A DNA stretch of 64,000 bases from Streptosporangium album (GTDB taxonomy: Bacteria > Actinomycetota > Actinomycetes > Streptosporangiales > Streptosporangiaceae), in NCBI RefSeq assembly GCF_014203795.1, contig NZ_JACHJU010000003.1, forward strand, positions 372,001 to 436,000, given 5' to 3'. The notes beneath the pieces were generated by a model, which worked only from the letters and a program-made list of their open reading frames with translations, had not been told where the DNA came from and did no database searches. This document shows, piece by piece, positions 8,019 through 17,707 of the stretch (position 1 is the first letter of the stretch; each line of letters opens with the position of its first letter). Both the position numbers and the translations under genes were made by a program.

Positions 8019-9779
8019 ATGCGGATCGAAGATTACGCCCTTGTCGGAGATATGCAGTCAGCCGCCCTGATCGGGCGGAACGGCGCCATCGACTGGCTCT
8101 GCCTCCCCCGGTTCGACTCCCCGGCGTGTTTCGCTGCGCTGCTCGGCGACAAGCACAACGGCCAGTGGTCGCTGGGGCCCGCGGACGCCGGATGGCCCAC
8201 CGCCACCCGGCGGCGCTACAAGGGCGAGTCCCTGGTGCTGGAGAGCGAATGGGACACCCCGGGCGGCACCGTCCGCGTGACCGACTTCATGCCCGCCCGG
8301 CAGGCGAATCCCGACCTGGTCAGGATCGTGGAGGGAGTGTCGGGAACGGTGGAGATGGCCACCGAGATCCGCATCCGCTTCGACTACGGCCGGATCGTGC
8401 CCTGGGTGCGCCGCACCGACGGCCTGCTGCAGGCCGTCGGCGGCCCCGACTCGGTGTGGCTGCACTCCCCCGTCCCCCTGCAGGGCGGCGACTACGCGCA
8501 CAAGGCGAGGTTCCGGGTCTCCGAGGGAGACCGTCTGGCCTACGTGTTCACCTGGCATCCCTCGCACGAGTCCAGGCCGGTCGAGATCGACCCGATCCAC
8601 CAGCTGGCCGAGACCGAGGCGCTGTGGGCCGAGTGGGCACAGCAGTGCACCTACCAGGGGCCGTGGCGCGAGGCGGTGATCCGCTCCCTCATCACGCTCA
8701 AGGCGCTCACCTACGAGCCCACCGGCGGCATCGTCGCCGCCCCCACCACCTCGCTGCCCGAGGACCTCGGCGGGGTCCGCAACTGGGACTACCGCTTCTG
8801 CTGGCTGCGCGACGCCACCATGACGCTGGAGGCCCTCATCGGCGGCGGATACCTGGACGAGGCCCGCGCCTGGAGGGAGTGGCTGCTGCGGGCGATCGCG
8901 GGCCGCGCCCAGGACCTGCAGATCATGTACAGCGTGTCCGGGGAACGACGGCTCACCGAGCTGGAGCTCGACTGGCTGCCCGGCTACGAGGAATCCCGGC
9001 CCGTGCGGATCGGCAACGGCGCGGTCAACCAGCTCCAGCTGGACGTCTACGGGGAGGTGATGAACGCCCTGTACCTGTCCCGCGTGTCGGGCATGGAGCC
9101 GGACGACCGCGCCTGGACCATCCAGCACGAGCTCATCAAGTACGTGGAGACCCACTGGGACGGACCCGACGAGGGCCTGTGGGAGGTGCGCGGTCCCCGC
9201 CGCCACTTCACCCACTCCAAGGTGATGTGCTGGGTCGCCCTGGACCGGGCGATCAAGCAGATGGAGGGCTTCGACCGGACCGGGCCGCTGGAACGCTGGA
9301 AGGGACTGCGCGACCGCATCCACGCCGAGGTCTGCGACAAGGGTTTCGACGAGGTGCGCCAGACCTTCACCCAGTCCTACGGCTCGCACGAGCTGGACGC
9401 CGCCCTGCTGCTGATCCCCATGGTCGGATTCCTGCCGCCGGAGGACCCGCGCGTCATCGGCACGGTGGAGGCGATCCAGCGCGAGCTGATGATCGACGGC
9501 TTCGTACTGCGCTATCCGGTGGCCGCCGACAACGACGTGGACGGCCTGCCCGGCGGCGAGGGCGCGTTCCTGGCCTGCAGCTTCTGGCTGGCCGAGGCAC
9601 TGGCGATGATCGGCCGCAAGGACGAGGCCGTCGAGCTGTTCGAGCGCCTGCTGACCCTGCGCAACGACGTCGGCCTGCTCGCCGAGGAGTATGACCCCCG
9701 CTACGGGCGCCTGGTGGGCAACTTCCCGCAGGCCTTCAGCCACGTGCCGCTGATCCACACGGCCCGCGCGCTGAGCTGA
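8019..9779 (+). CDS. Glycoside hydrolase family 15 protein (glucoamylase/trehalase-like)
   Basis: A 586-residue GH15 enzyme that inverts alpha-glucosidic bonds; actinobacterial relatives act on trehalose or alpha-glucans. The N-terminal beta-sandwich part begins MRIEDYALVGDMQSAALIGRNGAIDWLC in pieces (residues 1-28), the usual family opening. The catalytic (alpha/alpha)6 barrel shows RNWDYRFCWLRDA, GNGAVNQLQLDVYGEV, GPDEGLWEVRG with the probable general acid Glu, and LLAEEYDP with the probable base Glu. No signal peptide is seen, so it is cytoplasmic. It is followed by a convergent gene. Trehalase versus glucoamylase cannot be settled from the motifs. Confidence 0.9.
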   Translation: MRIEDYALVGDMQSAALIGRNGAIDWLCLPRFDSPACFAALLGDKHNGQWSLGPADAGWPTATRRRYKGESLVLESEWDTPGGTVRVTDFMPARQANPDLVRIVEGVSGTVEMATEIRIRFDYGRIVPWVRRTDGLLQAVGGPDSVWLHSPVPLQGGDYAHKARFRVSEGDRLAYVFTWHPSHESRPVEIDPIHQLAETEALWAEWAQQCTYQGPWREAVIRSLITLKALTYEPTGGIVAAPTTSLPEDLGGVRNWDYRFCWLRDATMTLEALIGGGYLDEARAWREWLLRAIAGRAQDLQIMYSVSGERRLTELELDWLPGYEESRPVRIGNGAVNQLQLDVYGEVMNALYLSRVSGMEPDDRAWTIQHELIKYVETHWDGPDEGLWEVRGPRRHFTHSKVMCWVALDRAIKQMEGFDRTGPLERWKGLRDRIHAEVCDKGFDEVRQTFTQSYGSHELDAALLLIPMVGFLPPEDPRVIGTVEAIQRELMIDGFVLRYPVAADNDVDGLPGGEGAFLACSFWLAEALAMIGRKDEAVELFERLLTLRNDVGLLAEEYDPRYGRLVGNFPQAFSHVPLIHTARALS

Positions 9780-9835
9780 CGGGCCTCCTCGTACCTCCAG
9801 CCGGCGGCTGCGCGGATCCGGCTCCCCCGAAGGCC

Positions 9836-9850
9836 GGTCCGGGACGGACC
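9836..9850. terminator. Weak hairpin between convergent genes
   Basis: GGTCCG-GGA-CGGACC lies in the 157-base gap between the convergent GH15 gene and the unknown gene that ends at 9937. The stem is six pairs with no U-tract, so it would be only a weak terminator. Nothing else was recognised in this gap. Confidence 0.3.
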
Positions 9851-9936
9851 TCAAACGGCGTGTTCCTCTTCCCCGCCACCCTGCCGCCGGCAAGCAGCCC
9901 GCCGTCGCCTGACAGGCCATGCCCCGCAGGCGGCTC

Positions 9937-10893
9937 TCAGCCCTGGCCGGTCCCGCCCTCGGGGCGGACGGCCAGGGCGGCCAGGACGCGAGCGAACTCC
10001 GGCGGCGGGGCCACCACCAGCCGGGTCTGCCCGCCCTGGCTGGCCAGGTCGGCCCGGACCAGGGTGAGCCGGCCGCCGTGCCACCAGTAGACCTGCGGGC
10101 TGAGCGCGCCGGCACCCCGGTCGAACTCCCGCTGGGCGAACAGCCGCATCCGCTCGATCGCGCGGACCACGCCGATGCCCTCGACCGGATGGACGACCAG
10201 GGTGAAGGGGTCGGGCAGCGTGACGAGCACACCGTCGGCCGGGACGGGCAGGTAGTCCTCCAGGCGGCGCAGATGGGCGGCGGCACTCGCGGTGGAGCCG
10301 CTCAGCCGCCGGATCGCCACGCCGCCCAGATCGGTCTCGACCACCGACAGCGGCTCGTCGCCGCAGGCGTTGTCCGCGGCCAGGTCCAGCGCCTGGGCGG
10401 CGGTGACCGGCCAGCAGCCGACCTCCTCCGGGCGGACCGGCCGGCCGACGGGGCCGTCACCGACGGTGAGCACCTCGACCAGGTCGGTGCTGAGGTGGCG
10501 GCCGACCACCCGGGCCGAACCCACCTCGTCGTCGAGCTGGATCCGGGTCCGCAGCAGCGAGCGGACCTGTGCCAGGTCGCAGGCGTCGAACGGCTCGTCC
10601 ACAGTGGCCAGGGCATGGGCCAGGTGCTCGGAGACGAGTATCGGCCAGTCCTCCCGCGAGCGGCGGCGCGCCTGGGCCTGCAGCCCGGCCAGCCGCACCA
10701 CGATCCGGTGGGGGCCCGACAGCGTCAGCGTGCCACCGTCGGGAGCGAAGGAACAGGTGTAACCGAGGGTGTCGGCGACCAGCGAGAGCAGGGAGTCGAG
10801 ATCTACTTCCTCGATCGGCCGCGGCGGCCTCTCGGCTCTCCGGTCACGACGCCGGTTGGTCTGTCGGTCACGATGCCGCCGGAACAGCCTCAC
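9937..10893 (-). CDS. Conserved hypothetical protein, possibly DUF1444/YtpQ-like
   Basis: A 318-residue soluble protein starting with GTG at 10893. The first 25 residues are strongly basic (RRHRDRQTNRRRDRRAERP), followed by mixed alpha/beta sequence without membrane segments or recognisable catalytic motifs. The segment LLRTRIQLDDEV ... RHLSTDLVEVLTV has a weak resemblance to DUF1444 (YtpQ-type) proteins, which is the only hint of family and is uncertain. It is transcribed in the same direction as the LD-carboxypeptidase gene, whose stop is 40 bases upstream, so the two may be co-transcribed. No function is proposed. Confidence 0.65.
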   Translation of the reverse strand: MRLFRRHRDRQTNRRRDRRAERPPRPIEEVDLDSLLSLVADTLGYTCSFAPDGGTLTLSGPHRIVVRLAGLQAQARRRSREDWPILVSEHLAHALATVDEPFDACDLAQVRSLLRTRIQLDDEVGSARVVGRHLSTDLVEVLTVGDGPVGRPVRPEEVGCWPVTAAQALDLAADNACGDEPLSVVETDLGGVAIRRLSGSTASAAAHLRRLEDYLPVPADGVLVTLPDPFTLVVHPVEGIGVVRAIERMRLFAQREFDRGAGALSPQVYWWHGGRLTLVRADLASQGGQTRLVVAPPPEFARVLAALAVRPEGGTGQG

Positions 10894-10932
10894 GCACGCG
10901 CCCCTTCTGCCGGCTTCCTCCTAGGTCCGCAC

Positions 10933-11880
10933 CTAGACTGCCTCCATAGGGTCAGTGATTGAACCGGTCAGAGAACACGATTCTGCATCAATAGCACCAA
11001 GTGCCCCTAATAGCACACTGAACTGTGGAGACCCGTGCCCCACCGGAAGCCCGGCGATCACCGGCACCCCAAGCGGTGCCAGCCGCTCCTCCAGCGTCGG
11101 ATAGGGATCCCCGCAGTCCTCCCAGGAGCCCAGGGCGATCCCCGCGACGCCGTCCAGCGCCCCCGACCGGAGCAACTGGGTGAGCATCCGGTCGATCCGG
11201 TAGGGCTCCTCGGTGACGTCCTCCAGCAGGACGATCCGCCCACGTGCCCGCAGCGCGTACGGCGTGCCGCACAGCGCGGCCAGCAGGCTGAGGTTGCCGC
11301 CCACCACCGGGGCGACCGCCCTGCCCGCAGTGATCACCCGATCACCGGTGATCGGTGACGGCTCACCGAACAGGGCCTCGGTGAAATGCCGGAAAGAGCG
11401 CGGCTCGGGCCCCTCGGGGTCGCCGATCGTGGCGCAGGCGAGCATGGGCCCGAACCAGGAGGCGACACCCAGCTCGACGGAGAACGCCTGGTGCAGCGCG
11501 GTGACGTCACTGGAGCCGACCAGCGCCTTGGGCCCGGCGGCCCGCAGCGCGTCCCAGTCGAGCAGATCCAGGATCCGGGTGGCACCGTAACCGCCCCGGG
11601 CGCAGATCACCGCGGCCACGGCCGGATCGCACCAGGCCTCCTGCAGATCGGCGGCCCTGCCGGCGTCGGACCCGGCCAGGTAACGGTCACGGTCGAGCAC
11701 ATGGGCCCCGGTGACGACCTTCAGGCCCAGGCCTTCGAGGACACGGACGCCGCGCGCCAGCCGTACCGGATCGCAGGGCCCGGACGGAGCGACCACGGCC
11801 ACCACGTCGCCGGGCCGCAACGGGCGCGGGACGATCATGCCTTCTGACCGGGCGGGGATGGAGGTGACCGGTTCGTTCAC
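10933..11880 (-). CDS. LD-carboxypeptidase (peptidase family S66)
   Basis: Serine peptidase of the MccF/LdcA family, 315 residues. Family members cleave the terminal D-amino acid from murein tetrapeptides or detoxify microcin-C-like peptide-nucleotides. The nucleophile elbow GSSDVTALH, the Glu of the triad (LLEDVTEEPYRIDRML) and the His (GHGSPQFSVLLG) are all present, so the enzyme should be active. RPGDVVAVVAPSG is the usual N-terminal strand. The GTG at 11880 gives the longest form; an ATG at 11838 (MIVPRPLRPGD) is an equally plausible start, and neither has a clear ribosome binding site. The gene is divergent to the sulfotransferase-like gene with a 30-base spacer. Confidence 0.9.
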   Translation of the reverse strand: MNEPVTSIPARSEGMIVPRPLRPGDVVAVVAPSGPCDPVRLARGVRVLEGLGLKVVTGAHVLDRDRYLAGSDAGRAADLQEAWCDPAVAAVICARGGYGATRILDLLDWDALRAAGPKALVGSSDVTALHQAFSVELGVASWFGPMLACATIGDPEGPEPRSFRHFTEALFGEPSPITGDRVITAGRAVAPVVGGNLSLLAALCGTPYALRARGRIVLLEDVTEEPYRIDRMLTQLLRSGALDGVAGIALGSWEDCGDPYPTLEERLAPLGVPVIAGLPVGHGSPQFSVLLGALGAIDAESCSLTGSITDPMEAV

Positions 11881-11910
11881 TCCCCAAACGGTGCCACACT
11901 GGGCTCACAT

Positions 11911-12792
11911 ATGCGACCTCCGCCTCACATCCTCGTGGTCAACGGGATCAAGGTCCGCCAGCCGGTGTTCGTGCTCGCCGCCCCTCACTCCGGCGCGGAT
12001 CTGCTTGCCCGTGCCCTGAAGCGCTCTCCCGGCTTCCATCTCACCATGGGACGCCCGGCGGTGGCCCACGTCGTATACGCCTTCGCCAGGCGCCCGTCCA
12101 TCGCAGGCCGGGGCATGGGTGCCACCCGCGTGCTCCGCGACGCCCTGGCAGAGGCCTGGCAGATCATTCCGGGCGCGTGCCGCGACTGCCCGGCCCCCTG
12201 CCGCGAGGCGGGAGGCGTGACCGGAGACGGCCCGTGCGCCGCGCCGGGCACGGTGGCCCGGTTCGGCGACGCCAGCCCCGATCTGCTCTACAGCGCCTCC
12301 GTGCTGCTCCAGGCCTTCCCCGACGCCCGGTTCGTCCAGCTCATCAGGGACGGGCGCGACGTGGCCGCCGACATGCTGGCCGACCCGGCCGCCCTGGCCT
12401 GGTTCAAACCGGTCATGCTGAACGACGAGACGGAGTTCCCCAACCCCTTCTTCGGCGTCAACTCGGCCGAGCACAGCGACCGCTGGAAGGCCATGCCCAC
12501 GGCCGGCAAGTGCGCGCTGCGCTGGCGCAGCGCGGTCCGGCTCTCAGCCACCCTGCACAAGGAGCTCTCCCGCGAGCAGCTGCTGACCCTGCGCTACGAG
12601 GACCTGATCACCTCTCCCGCCCAGGCTCTGGACGGACTCTCGGCCTTCCTGGAGACCCGGGTCCCCAAGGTCGCCCTGTACGGCAGGAACGTGCCCAAAG
12701 TGGGCGCCTGGCGCACCCGGCTCCGGGGCCAGGACGCCGAACTGGTGGAGAAGGTCGCCCGCGAGGAGCTCACCCGTCTGGGCTACCGGTGA
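11911..12792 (+). CDS. Sulfotransferase-family protein
   Basis: A 293-residue protein resembling PAPS-dependent sulfotransferases. The N-terminal P-loop-like 5'-phosphosulfate motif is FVLAAPHSGADLLARAL, with His in place of the common Arg or Lys. The 3'-phosphate-binding region is FVQLIRDGRDVA, a strong family marker, and LRYEDLITSPAQAL matches the downstream conserved segment. An internal Cys-rich insert (GACRDCPAPCREAGG, about residues 90-105) is unusual and could bind metal or form disulfides. Possible acceptors are carbohydrates, lipids or small metabolites; no context identifies one. The gene is convergent with the ABC exporter gene. Confidence 0.8.
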   Translation: MRPPPHILVVNGIKVRQPVFVLAAPHSGADLLARALKRSPGFHLTMGRPAVAHVVYAFARRPSIAGRGMGATRVLRDALAEAWQIIPGACRDCPAPCREAGGVTGDGPCAAPGTVARFGDASPDLLYSASVLLQAFPDARFVQLIRDGRDVAADMLADPAALAWFKPVMLNDETEFPNPFFGVNSAEHSDRWKAMPTAGKCALRWRSAVRLSATLHKELSREQLLTLRYEDLITSPAQALDGLSAFLETRVPKVALYGRNVPKVGAWRTRLRGQDAELVEKVAREELTRLGYR

Positions 12793-12801
12793 CCGGCTGG
12801 A

Positions 12802-14673
12802 TCACGACTGCGTGCTGAACTGGGTGCGGTAGAGCTCGGCGTAGACCGCCCCCCTGGCCAGCAGCTCCTCATGGCGGCCACGCTCCACGATCCGGCCGTC
12901 CTGCACCACCAGGATCTGGTCCGCCTCACGGATGGTCGACAACCGGTGCGCGATGACCAGCGAGGTCCGCCCGGTCAGCGCGCTCTTCAGCGCCTGCTGG
13001 ACCGCCGCCTCGGACTCGGAGTCCAGGTGCGCGGTGGCCTCGTCGAGCACGACCACCCGGGGGGCCTTGAGCAGCAACCTGGCCAGGGCCAGACGCTGTT
13101 TCTCCCCGCCCGACAGCCGGTACCCCCGGTCGCCCACCACCGTCTCCAGGCCCTCGGGCAGCTCCTCGACCAGATGGGCGATCTGCGCGGCACGCAGCGC
13201 GTCCCACATCTCCTCCTCGGTGGCCTCCGGCCGGGCATAAGCGAGGTTGGCACCGATGGTGTCGTGGAACAGATGGGCGTCCTGCATGACCACGCCCACG
13301 GTGTCGCGCAGGGAGTCGAAGGTGGCCTCGCGCACGTCCAGGCCGTTGATCCGGACCGCGCCCTCGTTGACGTCGTAGAGCCGGGAGACCAGGCTCGTGA
13401 TGGTCGTCTTGCCCGCACCGGAGTGACCGACCAGCGCGATCATCTCACCCGGACGGGCGGTGAAGGTGACGCCGCGCAGCACCTCCTGACCAGGCCCGGT
13501 GTCGGGCCGGGCCACCGCCTCCAACGAGGCCAGCGACACCTCCGAGGAACCGGGGTAGCGGAACCGGACGTCGTCGAACTCGACCGAGGCCGCCCCGTCC
13601 GGAACGGCCCGGGCGTCCGGCCTCTCGGCCACCATCGGCGACAGGTCGAGGACCTCGAAGACCCGGTCGAAGCTGACCAGCGCGGTCATCACGTCGACAT
13701 GCACGTTGGACAGGCTGGTCAGCGGACCGTACAGCCGCATCAGGAGGGCGGCGAGGGCGACCAGGGTGCCGAGCTCGAAGACGCCGCCGACGGCCAGCAG
13801 GCCACCCGCGCCGTACACCAGGGCGGTGGCCAGCGCCGCGACCAGGCCGAGGGCGACCCGGAACACCGTCCCGTACATCCCGACGGTGACGCCGACGTCG
13901 CGCACCTGCCCGGCCCTGCCGCCGAAGGCCACGGCCTCCTCGTCGGGCCTGCCGTACAGCTTGGCCACCATGGCGCCGGCGACGTTGAACCGCTCGGTCA
14001 TCATGGAGCTCATCTCCGCGTCGAGCTCCATCTGCCGGCGGGTGAGCCCGGACATCTTCCTGCCGACCCACTTGGCGGGGAAGATGAAGATCGGCAGCAG
14101 CACCAGGGCGACAAGGGTGATCTGCCAGGACAGCACCAGCATGGCGCCGAGCACCAGAACCAGCATGACCACGTTGGACACGACCGACGACAACGTGCTG
14201 GTCAGCGCCCGCTGCGCGCCGATCACATCGGTGTTCAGCCGGGAGACCAGGGCGCCGGTCTGGGTCCGCATGAAGAACGCCACCGGCATCCGCTGCACGT
14301 GGTCGAAGACCTCGGTGCGCAGGTTGTAGATCAGGCCCTCACCGACCCGCGCCGAGAACCAGCGCTGGCCCAGGGTCAGCGCCGCGTCGGCCACCGCCAG
14401 GACCGCGATGACCACCGCGAGGGTGACCACCAGCCCGGGCCTCTTCGGGGTGATCCCATTGTCGATGATCGCCTTCATCAGCAGCGGATTGGCGATCACG
14501 ATGCCCGAACCGACCACGACGAGCGTCAGGAAGGCCGCGATGTGCCGCGAGAACGGCCGTGCGTATCGAGCGATGCGCCGGACCGTGCCGGGCGCCAGAC
14601 GCTCCTTCGTCACCGAGCTGTCACGCCTCAGCGAGCGCATCGCCTGCGGGCCGAACCCACCACCCATTGCCAT
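12802..14673 (-). CDS. Type I ABC exporter, fused membrane and ATPase domains (MsbA/multidrug type)
   Basis: A 623-residue half-transporter expected to work as a homodimer. The N-terminal 330 residues contain six transmembrane segments with the exporter intracellular loops (VRRIARYARPFSRHIAAFLT opening). The nucleotide-binding domain has Walker A (GHSGAGKTT), signature (LSGGEKQRLALARLLL), Walker B (VVVLDEATAHLD) and the switch His (IAHRLSTI). A strong ribosome binding site (AAAGGAGG) lies five bases before the ATG. Relatives export lipids, peptides or drugs; substrate unknown. The downstream sulfotransferase gene is convergent, with only nine bases between stops. Confidence 0.92.
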   Translation of the reverse strand: MAMGGGFGPQAMRSLRRDSSVTKERLAPGTVRRIARYARPFSRHIAAFLTLVVVGSGIVIANPLLMKAIIDNGITPKRPGLVVTLAVVIAVLAVADAALTLGQRWFSARVGEGLIYNLRTEVFDHVQRMPVAFFMRTQTGALVSRLNTDVIGAQRALTSTLSSVVSNVVMLVLVLGAMLVLSWQITLVALVLLPIFIFPAKWVGRKMSGLTRRQMELDAEMSSMMTERFNVAGAMVAKLYGRPDEEAVAFGGRAGQVRDVGVTVGMYGTVFRVALGLVAALATALVYGAGGLLAVGGVFELGTLVALAALLMRLYGPLTSLSNVHVDVMTALVSFDRVFEVLDLSPMVAERPDARAVPDGAASVEFDDVRFRYPGSSEVSLASLEAVARPDTGPGQEVLRGVTFTARPGEMIALVGHSGAGKTTITSLVSRLYDVNEGAVRINGLDVREATFDSLRDTVGVVMQDAHLFHDTIGANLAYARPEATEEEMWDALRAAQIAHLVEELPEGLETVVGDRGYRLSGGEKQRLALARLLLKAPRVVVLDEATAHLDSESEAAVQQALKSALTGRTSLVIAHRLSTIREADQILVVQDGRIVERGRHEELLARGAVYAELYRTQFSTQS

Positions 14674-14724
14674 ACGGCCTCCTTTCCCGGTGGCAGCGCC
14701 GGAAAAGGCACCTTCATTCCCCCG

Positions 14725-15534
14725 TCAGCTTCCGGCGAACAGCGATTTGACCCGCACGACCTGCTCACGCCGTTCGGCGGCGCACTGCTCCTCCAGGGTG
14801 CGCCCGGAGGCGCCCTGGAGCAGCCGCTTGGTCGCCGTCGCGGCGTCCCTGTTGGTGGCCAGCAGCGCCGCGGCCAGGTCGGCCACGGCTCCCGCCAGAT
14901 CCTGCGGGGCGACGACCAGCTCCGCCAGGCCGACCCTGGCCGCCTCCTCCGCCCCCACGGTGCGGGCCGTGAGGCAGATCTCGACCGCACGGGACAGGCC
15001 CACGAGGTCGACGAGCGGTTTGGTGCCGGTCAGGTCGGGGACCAGACCCAGCGCGGGTTCCTTCATGCACAGCTTGGCGTCGTCGGCCAGAACCCGCACG
15101 TCGCAGGCGAGCGCAAGCTGGAACCCGGCACCGATCGCGTGTCCCTGCACGGCTGCGACCGAGACGATCTCGGGGCGTCGCAGCCACAGGAACCCCTGCT
15201 GGGCCTGCGCTATCCGTTGCTCGAAGGTCGAGTCGTCGAGTGTCGCCGAAGACGCGAACGAGCCCTGACCGGGAACCCCCTCGGGGGTGAACATCCGCAG
15301 GTCGATGCCTGCCGAGAAAGACGGCCCCTCACCTCTGATCACGACGACCCTTACCTGCTGCGGCAGGGTGTCACCGATCTGAGCCAGCGCCGACCAGGTC
15401 GCGAACGTCTGCGCGTTCCTTCTGCCTGGCCGGTCCAGCGTGATCGTCGCGATCTCGCCGTCCACCTCGAAGCGCAGACCGACCTCCTCGAGGGAGATCT
15501 TCCCCGCCTTCCCCCCGAACGCCACTTCCGCCAT
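14725..15534 (-). CDS. Enoyl-CoA hydratase/isomerase family protein
   Basis: Crotonase-fold protein of 269 residues acting on acyl-CoA thioesters. The oxyanion-hole segments are FSAGIDLRMF and GHAIGAGFQLALACDVRVLADDA. KEPALGLVPDLTGTKPLVDLVG contains the usual region after the second catalytic position, although the exact reaction (hydratase, isomerase or another crotonase activity) cannot be told. RPGRRNAQTFATWSAL is the conserved N-terminal motif. GGGAG about six bases before the ATG is a good ribosome binding site. It is transcribed in the same direction as the ABC exporter gene 51 bases downstream. Confidence 0.88.
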   Translation of the reverse strand: MAEVAFGGKAGKISLEEVGLRFEVDGEIATITLDRPGRRNAQTFATWSALAQIGDTLPQQVRVVVIRGEGPSFSAGIDLRMFTPEGVPGQGSFASSATLDDSTFEQRIAQAQQGFLWLRRPEIVSVAAVQGHAIGAGFQLALACDVRVLADDAKLCMKEPALGLVPDLTGTKPLVDLVGLSRAVEICLTARTVGAEEAARVGLAELVVAPQDLAGAVADLAAALLATNRDAATATKRLLQGASGRTLEEQCAAERREQVVRVKSLFAGS

Positions 15535-15663
15535 CGCCCACTCCCACGTGTCGCCCTACGTCTCGCCCGAGCCTATCGACTCTCCAGAATGAGGTTCTAC
15601 AGGCTCGGGCGACACGTCTCGGCGCTGGGACGAGCGGCTGCGGACGCGCGTTCCGAGGCGGGG

Positions 15664-15879
15664 TCAGCGCTTCGACTTACCTCGGGTTGCGCCACCGCGC
15701 CCGCGCAGAGTCACACCGGACTCGCTCAGGATGCGGTGGATGAAGCCGTACGACCGGCCGGTCGAAGCCGCCAGCGCCCGGATGCTCTCACCCGCGCTGT
15801 AGCGTTTCTTCAGATCGGCGGCCAGTTTGTCGCGATCGGCCCCGGTCACCCGGGTGCCTTTCTTAAGAGTCTCGGCCAC
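15664..15879 (-). CDS. Small helix-turn-helix protein
   Basis: A basic 71-residue protein with a GTG start preceded by an excellent ribosome binding site (AGGAGGTACTC). The core YSAGESIRALAASTGRSYGF followed by IHRILSESGVTLRGRG forms a helix-turn-helix like that of resolvase/transposase-type or HTH_29 domains, with a basic tail rich in Arg, Gly and Lys. Such short HTH proteins are widespread in actinobacteria; a nucleoid-associated or regulatory role is possible but unproven. It lies 114 bases downstream of the ABC-F gene on the same strand. Confidence 0.75.
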   Translation of the reverse strand: MAETLKKGTRVTGADRDKLAADLKKRYSAGESIRALAASTGRSYGFIHRILSESGVTLRGRGGATRGKSKR

Positions 15880-15993
15880 GAGTACCTCCTGTAGTGCCAG
15901 ACTTCCGCAGCGTTACTCACGCCATGATCAGTCATTTCAGCGAGATCGGCTACCTACTCCATGGGAAAAGATCCGTACCCGCTCAAATTAAGA

Positions 15994-17592
15994 TCAGGCA
16001 AGTGCCACAAGATCGGAAAATTCATCGCTCCACGCGTCTTCAACTCCGTCAGGCAGCAAGATCACCCTATCTGGTTGTAGAGCCTCGACAGCACCCTCAT
16101 CGTGCGTGACGAGCACAATCGCCCCAGAATAGGACCTTAGCGCCGAAAGTACTTGCTCTCTACTCGCCGGATCAAGGTTGTTGGTGGGCTCGTCAAGGAG
16201 CAGGACGTTGGCCGCCGACAGCACCAGGGTGGCCAGGGCCAGCCGGGTCTTCTCCCCTCCGGAGAGCACTCCGGCCGGCTTGTCCACATCGTCCCCGGTG
16301 AACAGGAACGAGCCCAGAACCTTGCGGAGCTCGACGTCGGCGAGCGTTCCCCCCGCCGAGCGCATGTTCTCCAGAACCGTCCGGCCCGGGTCGATCGTCT
16401 CGTGCTCCTGGGCGTAGTAACCCAGCTTGAGCCCGTGGCCCGGCTTGACGGCACCGGTGTCGGGCTGCTCGATGCCCCCCAGGATGCGCAGCAGCGTGGT
16501 CTTGCCCGCACCGTTCAGGCCCAGGATGACGACCCTGGTCCCCTTGTCCACGGCCGCGTCCACATCGGTGAAGACCTCCAGCGAACCGTAGGACTTCGAC
16601 AGGGCCTCCGCGGTGATCGGGGTGCGCCCACAGGGCGCGGGCTCCGGGAAGCGCAGCTTGGCCACCTTGTCACTGCGCCGCTCGACCTCCAGACCGGAGA
16701 GCAGACGCTCGGCACGACGCTGCATGTCCTGCGCCGCCTTGGCTTTGGTGGCCTTGGCCCGCATCTTGTCGGCCTGCGACATCAGCACCGAGGCCTGCTT
16801 CTCGGCGTTGGCACGCTCGCGCTTTCTACGCTTCTCGTCGGTCTCCCGCTGGGCCAGATAGGTCTTCCAGCCCACGTTGTAGGTGTCGATCGCGGCACGG
16901 TTGGCGTCCAGGTGCAGGACCCGGTTTACCGTCGCTTCAAGAAGACCGACGTCGTGGCTAATAATGATCAAGCCGCCCTGATGCGAGCGTAAAAAATCAC
17001 GAAGCCACCCGATTGAGTCTGCATCGAGGTGGTTTGTCGGCTCGTCAAGAAGGAGAGTCTCCGCTCCGCTGAAAAGAATGCGTGCCAGCTCGACCCGTCT
17101 GCGCTGCCCTCCCGACAGAGTCTCCAGCGGCTGGCCCAGCACCCGGTCGGGCAACCCGAGGCTGGAGGCGATCGAAGCCGCCTCCGACTCGGCCGAATAC
17201 CCGCCCAGCACATGCAGCCGATCCTCCAGCCGCCCGTAGGCGCGCACCGCGCGATCCCGCGTGCGTTCGTCCGCCGACGCCATGCCGACCTCGGCCTCAC
17301 GCAGCTCCCTGAGCACCTCATCCAGCCCCCGCGCGGACAGGATGCGGTCACGGGCGAGCACCTGCAGGTCACCGGTGCGGGGGTCCTGCGGAAGGTAGCC
17401 CACGGCCCCACTGGTGGTGACGGTGCCACTGGCGGGCATGCCCTCACCCGCGAGCACCCTGGTCAGGGTGGTCTTACCGGCGCCGTTACGGCCGACGAGC
17501 CCGATCTTGTCGCCGGGATTCACCCGGAACGACGCACCCTCGATGAGCAGCCGGGCCCCGGCCCGCAGTTCGATGTCAGAAGCTACGATCAT
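15994..17592 (-). CDS. ABC-F family ATPase (ribosome-associated)
   Basis: A soluble tandem-ATPase protein of 532 residues without membrane domains, hence ABC-F. Domain 1 has Walker A GRNGAGKTT (about 34-42), signature LSGGQRRRVELARIL and Walker B TLLLDEPTNHLD. A charged linker follows, rich in KRRKRERANAEKQ-type sequence (P-site tRNA interaction motif region). Domain 2 has GLNGAGKTT, LSGGEKTRLALATLVL and VLLLDEPTNNLD. ABC-F proteins enter the ribosomal E site and relieve stalls or confer antibiotic resistance. A tiny leaderless upstream frame and a hairpin over the GGAG before the start suggest translational control. The acVLRF1 gene directly upstream is also a translation-rescue type protein. 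Confidence 0.92.
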   Translation of the reverse strand: MIVASDIELRAGARLLIEGASFRVNPGDKIGLVGRNGAGKTTLTRVLAGEGMPASGTVTTSGAVGYLPQDPRTGDLQVLARDRILSARGLDEVLRELREAEVGMASADERTRDRAVRAYGRLEDRLHVLGGYSAESEAASIASSLGLPDRVLGQPLETLSGGQRRRVELARILFSGAETLLLDEPTNHLDADSIGWLRDFLRSHQGGLIIISHDVGLLEATVNRVLHLDANRAAIDTYNVGWKTYLAQRETDEKRRKRERANAEKQASVLMSQADKMRAKATKAKAAQDMQRRAERLLSGLEVERRSDKVAKLRFPEPAPCGRTPITAEALSKSYGSLEVFTDVDAAVDKGTRVVILGLNGAGKTTLLRILGGIEQPDTGAVKPGHGLKLGYYAQEHETIDPGRTVLENMRSAGGTLADVELRKVLGSFLFTGDDVDKPAGVLSGGEKTRLALATLVLSAANVLLLDEPTNNLDPASREQVLSALRSYSGAIVLVTHDEGAVEALQPDRVILLPDGVEDAWSDEFSDLVALA

Positions 17593-17707
17593 TTTTGGAG
17601 AACACTCCCAGACTGGAAATAAACAGGCTCACCTCGCTGTGGCCGAACCCACCGCGTCCTGTCTCCTGCGGCTCTCGGCTCGGCTGTCTCGCCTCATCAG
17701 GGCAGCG